This document shows, piece after piece, positions 18,224 through 25,918 of a stretch of DNA of 64,000 nucleotides (position 1 is its first letter; the number at the start of each line of letters is the position of its first letter). Below the pieces are notes generated by a model, which worked only from the letters and a program-made list of their open reading frames with translations, had not been told where the DNA came from and made no database searches. The stretch is taken from the NCBI GenBank assembly GCA_937967325.1, contig CALBSQ010000025.1, positions 89,560-153,559 of the forward strand, given 5' to 3'. Source of the DNA: an uncultured Chloroflexota bacterium. Its GTDB lineage: Bacteria > Chloroflexota > UBA4733. The position numbers and the translations under genes were made by a program.

Positions 18224-19200
18224 CCGGCCTTGACCGGGACGATCGGCTTGAGACCGGCCTCGATCTCCTGGCGGCGGGGCTCGAGGAAGGGGGGCAGCGC
18301 GAGCCGCTCGCCCAGGTGCTCCGGGTCCTCGTCGGTGGCAAAGCCGGGGCCGTCGGTGGCGATCTCGAACAGGACGCCGCCCGGCTCGTGGAAGTAGATG
18401 GAGCGGAAGTAGAAGCGGTCGATTACGGGCGTGACGTTCAGGCCGACGCGCGCCAGACGCTCGCGCCAGGCGGCGTGCTCCTCCTCGTTCGGGGTGCGGA
18501 AGGCGACGTGGTGGACGCCACCGGCGCCGATCATGCGGCGGGGCGGTAAATCCGGACGCTCGATCAGCCGCACCTCGGCCCCGGGGCCGCCGGGGCCGAC
18601 CTCGAAGGCAGCGGAGTGGTGCTCACTGTCCGTGTACTCCCCGACCTTGCGGAAGCCAAGCACGTCGGTGAGCACTGTTGCCGTGGGCTGGAGGCTCTTC
18701 AGGGAGAGGGTGACGCCTTCCAGGCCGCGGATGCCCCAGCCGGCTGGGACGGGGCTCCTCGCCCAGGGCTTGCCCGGGGCAACTCCTGATCCCTCGCCCT
18801 CGACCCTGTCGTCGATGAGCTCGAGTTGCTGGCCCTCGGGGTCGGCGAAGGTCAACACCGTCCGTCCGCCGCGCTCGACGATCGGCCCGTGCGTCACGCC
18901 CAGTTCGTCGAAACGCCGCGCCCACTGCTCGAGCGCGTCCCGCCCGGGGACGCGGAAGGCCGTGGCGGAGATCATGCCGGCGCCGGGCCGGTGCTGGCCG
19001 GCGAAGGCCCAGTCGAAGAAGGTCATCTCGGTGCCGGCGTGCCCGATCTCGTCGCCGTAGAAAAGGTGGTAGGCCGAGACGTCGTCCTGATTGACCGTCT
19101 TCTTGACCAGCCGCATGCCGAGCACGTCGGTGAAGAAGGCGACGTTGCCGGAGGCGTTGCTGGTCACCGCGGTCACGTGGTGCAAACCGCCCAGGTTCAT
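18220..19200 (-). CDS. Ring-cleaving dioxygenase, VOC/glyoxalase fold (MhqO-like)
   Basis: A 326-residue protein with two vicinal-oxygen-chelate modules. Likely metal ligands are His in LHHVTA at the N-terminus, His in VHHVAF and Glu in LFEIATDGPGF. This matches the MhqO/MhqA family of extradiol-type dioxygenases induced by quinones and hydroquinones in Bacillus. The upstream gene on the same strand encodes an MhqD-like hydrolase, the usual partner. The two are separated by a 210-base spacer containing a palindromic repeat, so co-transcription is plausible but not tight. Confidence 0.85.
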   Translation of the reverse strand: MNLGGLHHVTAVTSNASGNVAFFTDVLGMRLVKKTVNQDDVSAYHLFYGDEIGHAGTEMTFFDWAFAGQHRPGAGMISATAFRVPGRDALEQWARRFDELGVTHGPIVERGGRTVLTFADPEGQQLELIDDRVEGEGSGVAPGKPWARSPVPAGWGIRGLEGVTLSLKSLQPTATVLTDVLGFRKVGEYTDSEHHSAAFEVGPGGPGAEVRLIERPDLPPRRMIGAGGVHHVAFRTPNEEEHAAWRERLARVGLNVTPVIDRFYFRSIYFHEPGGVLFEIATDGPGFATDEDPEHLGERLALPPFLEPRRQEIEAGLKPIVPVKAG

Positions 19201-19256
19201 TGGATGTTCCTTTCTCTTGTCGAAGAAGTCTTGCCGGATGGCGCCGGCAAGAACAC

Positions 19257-19360
19257 CTGGGGCTCAAGCCCCAGGCTAAGATCACAAAGCCGGCTGAAGC
19301 CGGCTAGGAAACGGAGCCGCGCCCGCACGGAAAGCGCAGCCGGCTTTGTAATCTTAGCCT
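19257..19360. repeat. Composite palindromic interspersed repeat
   Basis: The element starts with an 18-base hairpin CTGGGGCT-CA-AGCCCCAG (19257-19274). AGCCGGCT-GA-AGCCGGCT follows. The whole is bracketed by a 21-base inverted repeat, 19273-19293 against 19340-19360, with a single mismatch. It lies in the MhqD-MhqO spacer and could act as a processing site or partial terminator. Confidence 0.7.
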
Positions 19361-19413
19361 ACTCCTTTAGTTGCCGGCGACGCCGCGAGGGTACGTACGA
19401 TTGCCGCACTACA

Positions 19414-20070
19414 TCAGCCTCTCGCTGGACCGAGCCCGGGCTCGATGACACCGGATAGCCAGACCTTGGCCTCCTCGATCTCCTCGTAGGTCAATCCGTG
19501 GCCGGTGTCCTTCCAGCGCAGGTCGACGTCCGCTCCGGCGCCGCGCAGCAGCTCGGCCAGGCGCTCCGTGCCGCTGGGGGGGATCATCCGGTCCGCCCGC
19601 CCGGCGGCCAGGAAGACTGACGTGCCGGCGAGGTCGACCGGCGCGTCCGGCTCGAACGGGACCATGGCGCGAAGGAGCACCGCTGCGCGCAGCAGGTCCG
19701 GGTGGAGCAAGAGCAGGCTAGCCGCGATGTTGGCGCCGTTGGAGTAGCCTACGGCGACCACCGTGCCGATATCGAAACCGTACGCATCGGCGGCGCGCTG
19801 CACGAACCCGGCCAGCTCGTGCGTTCGGGCCTTGAGGTCGTCGACGTCGAACACGCCTTCAGCGAAGCGGCGAAAGAAGCGCGCCATCCCCTGTTCGAGC
19901 ACCTTCCCACGGGGGCTGAGCAGCGCGGCGCCCGGCGCGAGCGTCCGACCAAGCTCCAGAAGATCCGTCTCGTCTCCTCCGGTGCCGTGCAGGAGCAGCA
20001 AGGTCGGACGATGTTGGCCGTCTGGCGCCGGGACATAGCGATGGACGAATCCCAAATCTTCCGTCTTCAT
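19414..20070 (-). CDS. Alpha/beta hydrolase, phospholipase/carboxylesterase type (MhqD-like)
   Basis: A 218-residue serine hydrolase. LLLHGTGGDETDLL forms the oxyanion region. The nucleophile elbow is GYSNGAN, the catalytic Asp is in GRADRMIPP and the His in DTGHGLTYEE. It is the carboxylesterase type found next to ring-cleaving dioxygenases in mhq operons, implicated in detoxifying quinone-like electrophiles. ATG 20070 follows GAAAGGG. The dioxygenase gene lies downstream on the same strand. Confidence 0.8.
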   Translation of the reverse strand: MKTEDLGFVHRYVPAPDGQHRPTLLLLHGTGGDETDLLELGRTLAPGAALLSPRGKVLEQGMARFFRRFAEGVFDVDDLKARTHELAGFVQRAADAYGFDIGTVVAVGYSNGANIAASLLLLHPDLLRAAVLLRAMVPFEPDAPVDLAGTSVFLAAGRADRMIPPSGTERLAELLRGAGADVDLRWKDTGHGLTYEEIEEAKVWLSGVIEPGLGPARG

Positions 20071-20247
20071 CCCTTTCTTCGATCACCCCTCCCTCGTGTT
20101 TGCGAGGTATGTGTATGATGAGATGCTGTAGAGGGACCACCCGCCGCCGCGGTGGCGCTGACGCCGCCAGCCGCTCCCTCAAGTATCGCCTCGTCTGAGC
20201 GGGAGCGCAACGTTGTTGGCGCCATTGCGCTTGCTCCGCTCCGTGCC

Positions 20248-20610
20248 TTACCCTCTCTTTAGCCATTCCACTCGGTCATTCCAATCCTCCTTCCCGGCAG
20301 TGCCGAGCGCACGCTGTATCGCCGCGGTGATGGCGCCAAACTCCTCGTGGCGGATGCTGTTCGGGATCAGGATGGTCCCGGCGGCATGCGAGCGGCCACC
20401 GGCTGACCGCTCCACGAGTAGCGGCACAAAGTCTCTCACATTGAATGTGATCAGTACTCGGCCTTCGCGGCTGGCAAGCTCCAACAGGCCAGCATCGTCG
20501 AGACCGTCTAGGTCACGCTCTTCATCGGCGGCTCGGACGTCGTGGCCGCGCTCACGCAACCGGCTGCCGATACGCTTGCCCGAGACGTGGGCGTCCAGCA
20601 GCAGCTTCAC
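20248..20610 (-). CDS. DUF5615 PIN-like toxin
   Basis: A 120-residue protein of the DUF5615 PIN-like group: VKLLLDAHVSGKRIGSRLRE, then DVRAADEERDLDGLDD and RVLITFNVRDFVPLL. The conserved acidic residues fit a PIN-type nuclease. GTG 20610 overlaps the antitoxin stop as GTGA, a translationally coupled arrangement, and gives the family-typical N-terminus. It is the second gene of the pair. RNA target unknown. Confidence 0.8.
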   Translation of the reverse strand: MKLLLDAHVSGKRIGSRLRERGHDVRAADEERDLDGLDDAGLLELASREGRVLITFNVRDFVPLLVERSAGGRSHAAGTILIPNSIRHEEFGAITAAIQRALGTAGKEDWNDRVEWLKRG

Positions 20611-21038
20611 GCTACCGGCGGCGCGACGGATGGATAGAGCCGGCGCCACTCCTCGTCGGAGCGCCGGTTTTCGGCGATGGCCTGGTCTATCTCCTCCGGA
20701 TACTCCTCATAGTAGCGAAGCGCGAGCCTCACCTTCGTCGCCGGCAAATCCCCTTCCCCCAGCAGCCGCTCCATACCCATCGCCTTGTAGGCCTCAACGA
20801 CTTCCCAGACGTCGAGCGCGGTCCCAATGACCCAGGGCCGGCGGTCGTGCTCGGGACCACGGAAGGCGAGGCCTGGGAAGCGCCGCATCCGGATGGACTC
20901 CTCGGCCAGGTTCTGAAGCAATGCCCCTTTGGACAGCTTCGTCCTTTTGGCCTCGCGCTCTATCCAGCGCTCTGTGCGCTCAGACAGCCGCACCGTGAAC
21001 GGCCTGCTCTGTCTCGTCTGCACGCTGACCCTCTCCAA
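20607..21038 (-). CDS. Antitoxin with ribbon-helix-helix-like N-terminus and DUF433-like C-terminus
   Basis: A 143-residue protein. The N-terminus (FTVRLSERTERWIEREAKRT) looks like a ribbon-helix-helix DNA-binding segment. The C-terminal half (WVIGTALDVWEVVEAYKAMG, then ATKVRLALRYYEEYPEEID) matches DUF433-type antitoxins, which usually precede DUF5615 toxins. The overlap with the toxin gene supports a type II toxin-antitoxin pair with autoregulation by this protein. Confidence 0.75.
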   Translation of the reverse strand: MERVSVQTRQSRPFTVRLSERTERWIEREAKRTKLSKGALLQNLAEESIRMRRFPGLAFRGPEHDRRPWVIGTALDVWEVVEAYKAMGMERLLGEGDLPATKVRLALRYYEEYPEEIDQAIAENRRSDEEWRRLYPSVAPPVA

Positions 21039-21074
21039 TACCCGCAGCTCCCCTGCTCACTGAGCATATCGCAT

Positions 21075-21309
21075 ACGCTGTATTGTCGCGAATACAAGCG
21101 ATCAGGGCGAGCCCACGCGGTCTTGCTCAGGAGCATTATGCCAACCTGGCCGGCCGGAGTGGCCCGCCCGAGCATGTCGCGCAACTCGGCGAGGTTGTCA
21201 TCCGGCGTGGTATGCACGACGAGCTCCCCCCCCAGGATGTCATTAGGAGGACGGACATGCGCCGTGCAGCCCGCCAGCCTGTTGAGTAGCTTTCGATCCT
21301 GATAGGCGA
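21075..21309 (-). other. Protein-like remnant, family not recognised
   Basis: The minus-strand frame reads KLLNRLAGCTAHVRPPNDIL, then GGELVVHTTPDDNLAELRDM and ATPAGQVGIMLLSKTAWARP. It looks more like real protein than a shadow frame but lacks a proper start and lies immediately downstream of the SDR stop. It may be the tail of a lost gene. I cannot assign it. Confidence 0.2.
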
Positions 21310-22074
21310 CTAGACCCACTCCGGGTCGCCCCTGCGTGAGAGCAGCCGGCCGCCGTCGCAGACGATGGTTTGCCCAACCACGAACGTACACTCGTCGGAG
21401 GCGAGAAAGACCGCCAGCGCCGCGACCTCCGACGGACGGCCAGCACGCCGCACCAGCGTCGCCGCGGTCTGGTCGACCTCGGTCGGGACCTCGTCGGCCG
21501 CGACGTACACGGGCCCGGGGGCGATGGCGTTGACGATGACGCCGTGCGGCGCCAGGTCGATGGCCATGCTGCGCGTGAGCGACATCCCCGCGCCTTTCGA
21601 GGCGGCGTAGGGCGCGTTGTGCGGCAGTGGGACCCAGGCCTGGATTGCCAGGACGTTGACGATGCGGCCGTAGCCGTGCGCTGCCATCTCCGCCGCGGCC
21701 GCCCGTCCACACCAGAACGTGCCGTCGAGGTTGACGCCGAGCGTCTGGCGCCAGATCGCCGTCGGCATCTCCTGGAAGGGCCGTCGCACCGGGGAGGCGA
21801 TGGCCGCGTTGTTGACGAGGATGTGCAGGCCACCGAAGTGCTCCACAGTGGCGCGGATGAGATGCTCGCAGGCCGCTTCGTCACTGACGTCTGTAGGGAC
21901 GGCCAGAACGGCGCCACCGGCCTCGCGGATCTCGGTTGCCGTCCGCTCTAGTGCCGTCGCATCCCGGCCGGCAATAGCCACCTTTGCTCCGTCGGCGGCG
22001 AATCGCCGGGCGATGGCGCGGCCGATCCCGCGATTGCCACCGGTAACGATGGCGACACGGTTGAGCAGTCTCAC
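21310..22074 (-). CDS. Short-chain dehydrogenase/reductase, catalytic Ser replaced
   Basis: A 254-residue classical SDR. It has the nucleotide motif TGGNRGIG, the NNAA motif and the catalytic YAASK. The residue 13 positions before the Tyr, normally the catalytic Ser, is Ala here (NVLAIQ where NISSIQ is usual). The C-terminal GQTIVCDGG is typical. GTG 22074 has AAGGAG seven bases upstream and is preferred over the longer ATG. Substrate unknown. Activity may be reduced or altered without the Ser. Confidence 0.85.
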   Translation of the reverse strand: MRLLNRVAIVTGGNRGIGRAIARRFAADGAKVAIAGRDATALERTATEIREAGGAVLAVPTDVSDEAACEHLIRATVEHFGGLHILVNNAAIASPVRRPFQEMPTAIWRQTLGVNLDGTFWCGRAAAAEMAAHGYGRIVNVLAIQAWVPLPHNAPYAASKGAGMSLTRSMAIDLAPHGVIVNAIAPGPVYVAADEVPTEVDQTAATLVRRAGRPSEVAALAVFLASDECTFVVGQTIVCDGGRLLSRRGDPEWV

Positions 22075-22226
22075 GGCGCCTCTCCTTTCCTCCGATGATG
22101 GCAGGCGGATTGATCCCAGCGTTGGCCGTCCACGGGAAAAGCGAGGGACATGGTAGCATGGCCGCACATGGGCGCACGACGTGCGACGGCGTGCGATGCG
22201 CCGTGTCGGAGGAGGAAGGCAACCGC

Positions 22227-22814
22227 ATGCCCACGCTCACGCGCGATGATCTGGACCGCCTCGGCCTCGAACTCGCCCCTGAAGCCTTCGAGCAGTTGGT
22301 GGCCGAGGCGGTTCGCGGCTTGCCGGTTGCCGAGCACGTCGGTAGTCCGCGCCACGACCTCACCGCCGCCGAAGTTGCGGCTCTGGAGCAGGGCGGCTTC
22401 GACCTCTCGCCGGAGACGCCCGAGGAGTTGGCCGGCGAGCCGGTGGCGCGCGGCGTGGCGGAGTACGCTGCCATGGTAGGGACCGCCCTGACACCGGCTC
22501 AAGCTGCCCGGCGGCTTGGGATCGACGTGAGCCGGGTCCGCCACCGGCTGGCGGCGCGCACGCTCTATGGGATCAAGACTCCCCACGGGTGGCGCTTGCC
22601 GCTCTTCCAGTTCGATCCGTCCAGCGGTGCCCTTCCCGGGGTCGGACCGGTGTTAGCGTCACTCGACCCCGATCTGCACCCGGTGAGCGTCCAGCGCTGG
22701 TTCCTGGCCCCCGACCCGGACCTGGAGGTTGCGGGGCGGGCGGTCAGCCCGCGCGACTGGCTGCGGCACGGCGGCGCGCCGAGCGCCATCGCGCCGCTGG
22801 CCCTGGTCGCCTGA
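22227..22814 (+). CDS. Xre-like antitoxin of a RES toxin pair
   Basis: A 195-residue protein with an internal helix-turn-helix-like segment (LTPAQAARRLGIDVSRVRHR) and C-terminal FLAPDPDLEVAGRAVSPRDW followed by LRHGG, typical of MbcA/ParS/Xre antitoxins that partner RES-domain toxins. ATG 22227 follows GGAGGAAGG. The RES gene starts four bases past its stop. The antitoxin should bind and block the NAD-degrading toxin and repress the operon. The N-terminal 90 residues are longer than in minimal Xre antitoxins. Confidence 0.75.
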   Translation: MPTLTRDDLDRLGLELAPEAFEQLVAEAVRGLPVAEHVGSPRHDLTAAEVAALEQGGFDLSPETPEELAGEPVARGVAEYAAMVGTALTPAQAARRLGIDVSRVRHRLAARTLYGIKTPHGWRLPLFQFDPSSGALPGVGPVLASLDPDLHPVSVQRWFLAPDPDLEVAGRAVSPRDWLRHGGAPSAIAPLALVA

Positions 22815-22818
22815 GCTG

Positions 22819-23451
22819 GTGCCGGCGTCGAAGTTCCCGGAACCTCCCGCGCTGGCAGCGCTGGTCGAACTCCCGCCAGCCCTTCACCACGTGCCTCTTG
22901 GATTCCGGCTGTGGCGGGTTTACTTCCGGGGCGGCATGCATCCCACAGCGTGGTCGGCGTTTCGCCGCTTCGGCCCGGCGGCGCAGGCGCGCTTCGACCA
23001 CCATCTCTTGCCGCCACGCCTGCAGAATCGGGGCATCCTGTATGCCGCGGCAGACGGCCTGACCTGCCTGGCGGAGGTCTTCCAGCGCTCGCGCACGATC
23101 GACCCAAGCGGAGGTCAGCCCTGGCTGATCGCCTTTGCGCTGCAGCAGGAGCTCACCCTGCTCGATCTGACCGGCCTGTGGCCGACCGCCGCCGGTGCGT
23201 CGATGGCGCTCGCCTCCGGATCGCGCCCGCGCGCCCGCCGCTGGTCGCAAGCGATCTACACCGCCTACCCTAACGTCCAGGGTCTCTGGTACCCCTCCTC
23301 CATGGCCGGCAACGCGTCGGCCGCTGCCCTGAACGAGCGTGGCATCGGCTGTCTACCGCCCCAGCCTCTGTTCCACCGTCCGCTGAACGACCCGGCGCTG
23401 CACGTCCCGATCCGTCGGGTGGCCAGCGCGCTCGGGTACGTGCTCGTCTGA
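22819..23451 (+). CDS. RES-domain toxin
   Basis: A 210-residue RES protein: PLGFRLWRVYFRGG, ILYAAADGLTCLAEVFQ and the late GLWYPSSMAGNASAAALNER. RES toxins are structurally related to ADP-ribosyltransferases and deplete NAD+. The conserved Arg (FRLWR), Glu (LAEVFQ) and Ser (SSMAGN) positions of the fold are present. GTG 22819, four bases after the antitoxin stop, gives a full-length protein. It ends in VPIRRVASALGYVLV. Intact and probably functional. Confidence 0.8.
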   Translation: MPASKFPEPPALAALVELPPALHHVPLGFRLWRVYFRGGMHPTAWSAFRRFGPAAQARFDHHLLPPRLQNRGILYAAADGLTCLAEVFQRSRTIDPSGGQPWLIAFALQQELTLLDLTGLWPTAAGASMALASGSRPRARRWSQAIYTAYPNVQGLWYPSSMAGNASAAALNERGIGCLPPQPLFHRPLNDPALHVPIRRVASALGYVLV

Positions 23452-23526
23452 GTCCGAGGGCGTCCGCATGGCTGATCCGCGTCACGGGACAGCCGGATCG
23501 GGTGGCCCTTGGCTGCTGACCTGCCA

Positions 23527-23835
23527 CTACGGCAATGTGACCACCGCTTGCTCCAAGTCGCGACGGTGGACGATGCGTTCGATGAGGTAACCGGCTTCGG
23601 AGTCCGCCGGTCGCTGCGCCAACTCGTCCGGCCGTAGTGGCCGGTACAGCAACCGGTAATCGCCACTTCGCAAGCGTAGCCAGGGGGTGCGTCCCTGCAA
23701 GGCCTTGATGTCGAGACTGGTCACGCCATCGGCTAGCGATTGGATCGCCGCCCTGAGTTGGTGCTGATGTGGCCCTGGTCCATGGCGGCGCAGGTCGCGC
23801 ACGGCCCGACGGGAGAGCTCGACGTAGGCTGTTAT
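23527..23835 (-). CDS. RelE/ParE-family toxin with no canonical start codon
   Basis: The conserved family N-terminus AYVELSRRAVRDLRR is encoded from 23835, but no ATG, GTG or TTG precedes it. The frame is open back to the TAG of the antitoxin, with which it is in register. The first GTG (23802) would delete the first beta-strand. ATA at 23835 or readthrough of the TAG are the alternatives. The rest is normal for the family: IKALQGRTPWLRLRSGDYRL, then LIERIVHRRDLEQAV. Total about 102 residues from ATA. Toxin identity is clear; how it is translated is not. Confidence 0.7.
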   Translation of the reverse strand: MTAYVELSRRAVRDLRRHGPGPHQHQLRAAIQSLADGVTSLDIKALQGRTPWLRLRSGDYRLLYRPLRPDELAQRPADSEAGYLIERIVHRRDLEQAVVTLP

Positions 23836-23853
23836 GGTGTTGGCGCTTCTTGT

Positions 23854-24129
23854 CTATCGATAATAGCCATCGGCAGTCAACTCCGCCTGCACCTTTTCCC
23901 AGGATACCGTTTCGCCCCGCGCGGCTTCCTCGTCGGCCCGCTGCGTACCTTCCACGAATTCCGGCGCATTGGCGAGAATCCAATCCTCCAACGCCGCTTC
24001 GTCGACGCGGATGAGGGCAGCGACGGGGCGCCCGTGGCGTGTGACCAACGCGGGCCGCCCACTGCGCACCACCTCCTCCACGACGTCACTGGCATGCCGG
24101 GACAGATCGCGCATCGTTACGGTAGCCAT
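23854..24129 (-). CDS. Phd/YefM-family antitoxin
   Basis: A 91-residue antitoxin. The N-terminus MATVTMRDLSRHASDVVEEV and PALVTRHGRPVAALI are the Phd/YefM DNA-binding fold. The acidic C-terminus (EEAARGETVSWEKVQAEL) is the toxin-binding tail. ATG 24129 is preceded by GGAACGG. It ends with a TAG, and the RelE-type toxin frame continues in the same register after it. Confidence 0.8.
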   Translation of the reverse strand: MATVTMRDLSRHASDVVEEVVRSGRPALVTRHGRPVAALIRVDEAALEDWILANAPEFVEGTQRADEEAARGETVSWEKVQAELTADGYYR

Positions 24130-24425
24130 GATCCGTTCCTCCCACAGAAAGTACGACAATTGTCAGACAGCCCTCGTCCGCTGTCAACTCGTTTACGGTC
24201 GACGGTACTCGCGGATTACGGCGACATCTCCCGAGTTGAACGACTGCCTGGATTCGGCATATTGCCGGCCCGCGGGCGTGTGAAGAATCAGAGAACCCTT
24301 CGGCGGCATCGAGGGCTGGCTCCCGGCGGTTCTGTCCTACCCATCCGCCCGGTCCGCCATTTTTGGACTTCGTGCGGGACCTCGAAGCAGCCGCGTAAAC
24401 TTCGTTAGGCCCTGCGTCCTCGGAC
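24130..24425. other. Gene-free spacer
   Basis: About 300 bases between the antitoxin start and the stop of the PhyH gene. No protein-like frame on either strand and no strong palindrome. It must contain the promoter of the Phd/RelE pair, but no convincing -35/-10 pair was found. Confidence 0.4.
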
Positions 24426-25298
24426 TCAGCAGGTGACGTTCTTGCCCTCGCTGCCGAAGACCGCCAGCCGCTCCGCCTGGCTGATCCGCGCGGCACTGGC
24501 CGGCACGTAAACGAACTGCAGGGCACGGCGGCGCAGGGGCGAGCTGTTGGCCGGCGTCCCGTGCTGCAGGAAGCTGTCGAAGAACAGGGCGCCGCCCGCG
24601 CCCAACGGCGTGGCGATCACCCGGTTGGTTTCGACGTTCGTATCGCACATTTGCCAGTCGCGTCGCCGGAAGTGGACCACCGGTCCCTCGCGGTGGCTGC
24701 CGGGGATGACGTACATGCAGCCGTTCTCTAGCGTGGCCGCGTCGAGCGCGATCCAGACCGTCACCGCGTGGGTATTCAGTGGCAGGTTCCAGTAGGCGTG
24801 GTCTTGATGCCAGGGTTTCTCGCGGCCGATGCGCGGCGGTTTGATCAGGGCCTTGTCCTCGAAGCGTACCGGCTCCTCGCCGAGCAGTCGCCGCGCGATC
24901 TCGAGGATTCTCGGATGCTCGGCAATGGCGCGCAAGCGCGGCTCGTAGTCCACGAAGCTGAAAATCTTGCGCACGAGGTCTTGCTTCTGCTCCGCTGCCA
25001 GCGTGGCCAGCAGCGGACGGGCGCCGGCCTCGAACTGGATGTGGCGGAAGCTGGGCTGCTTGCCGTCGATCAGGTCCAGCAGGCCGGCCAGCGACGACTG
25101 CACCTCGTCTGGTGTGAGCAGATTATTGATGCCGAGGAAACCCTGCTCGTGGTAGAGGGCGACCTGCTCTTCGGTGGGCGTGGTGAAGCCCTCGATGGCG
25201 CTCGCGATGCCGTGATGCTCGTAGAGATGCGCGTCGTACGTGGCGTTCTCGAACTCGTCGAAGCGCGCTCCAGCGCCGTGCTCAGCCGTGATTGCCAT
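24426..25298 (-). CDS. Phytanoyl-CoA dioxygenase (PhyH) family oxygenase
   Basis: A 290-residue Fe(II)/2-oxoglutarate-dependent oxygenase. The HxD of the metal triad is in WHQDHAYW and the distal His in SFLQHGTPAN. The Arg expected to bind 2-oxoglutarate follows in SPLRRRALQFVYV. It is last in a minus-strand run: permeases, binding protein, two amidohydrolases and a Rieske protein. It could hydroxylate the transported compound. A 108-base gap separates it from the Rieske gene, so it may also have its own promoter. Confidence 0.85.
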   Translation of the reverse strand: MAITAEHGAGARFDEFENATYDAHLYEHHGIASAIEGFTTPTEEQVALYHEQGFLGINNLLTPDEVQSSLAGLLDLIDGKQPSFRHIQFEAGARPLLATLAAEQKQDLVRKIFSFVDYEPRLRAIAEHPRILEIARRLLGEEPVRFEDKALIKPPRIGREKPWHQDHAYWNLPLNTHAVTVWIALDAATLENGCMYVIPGSHREGPVVHFRRRDWQMCDTNVETNRVIATPLGAGGALFFDSFLQHGTPANSSPLRRRALQFVYVPASAARISQAERLAVFGSEGKNVTC

Positions 25299-25406
25299 AC
25301 CGTCTGCTCCTTGTCGTGCGACCTCCCTTTTCCTGCGTCGTCGGTAGGCCGCTACGCCAGTCTAGCACCTGGGACCAAGCCATGCGCGGGCGCCGGGTAG
25401 CCCGAC

Positions 25407-25901
25407 TCAGCGTTGCGACGGCCCTGAGTCCATCCCGGACCGTGCCGTGGCCCTGACCGCACCTGGGATCTCTACCATTACCCGGTTCTCGTCCACGGTC
25501 ACCGGATACGTTTCCGCGACGTACGGGCCGCGGACCAGGCCCGGCAGCTCGCCCGATGGCGTGGCTGACGGCGGCTCTACGAAGATGTCGTACCGCCGCA
25601 CGCGCGTGCGCGCGGGGTCGAACCAGGACTGGCCGGTACGGATGTCGAACTCCCAGCCGTGCCAGGGGCAGCGCAGGATCTCGCCCTCGCGAAGGAACCG
25701 GTACTCCCCGGGGCGCTCGGAGAGCACCAGCCCGATGCAATGCCCCTCGCACAACGGGCCGGCTTGATGCGGGCAGCGATTGAGCAGGGCGAAGAATTCA
25801 CCGCCGAGGTTGAAGACGCCGATGGAGCGTCCACCAACCTCGGCGATCTTCCGCTGCCCAGGCGGAATCTCGCCGACGGCGCCGACCAGGTACCGAGCCA
25901 T
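25407..25901 (-). CDS. Rieske [2Fe-2S] protein
   Basis: A 164-residue ferredoxin-type Rieske protein. The cluster ligands are in CPHQAGPLCEG and CPWHGWEFD (C-x-H and C-x-x-H). No catalytic oxygenase domain is attached, so it is a stand-alone electron carrier or the small subunit of an oxygenase. ATG 25901 was chosen because MARYLVGAVGEIPPGQRK is the family-like N-terminus. It starts 17 bases after the second amidohydrolase, which implies co-transcription. Confidence 0.88.
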   Translation of the reverse strand: MARYLVGAVGEIPPGQRKIAEVGGRSIGVFNLGGEFFALLNRCPHQAGPLCEGHCIGLVLSERPGEYRFLREGEILRCPWHGWEFDIRTGQSWFDPARTRVRRYDIFVEPPSATPSGELPGLVRGPYVAETYPVTVDENRVMVEIPGAVRATARSGMDSGPSQR

Positions 25902-25918
25902 GTGCCTACGTCCTCGCG

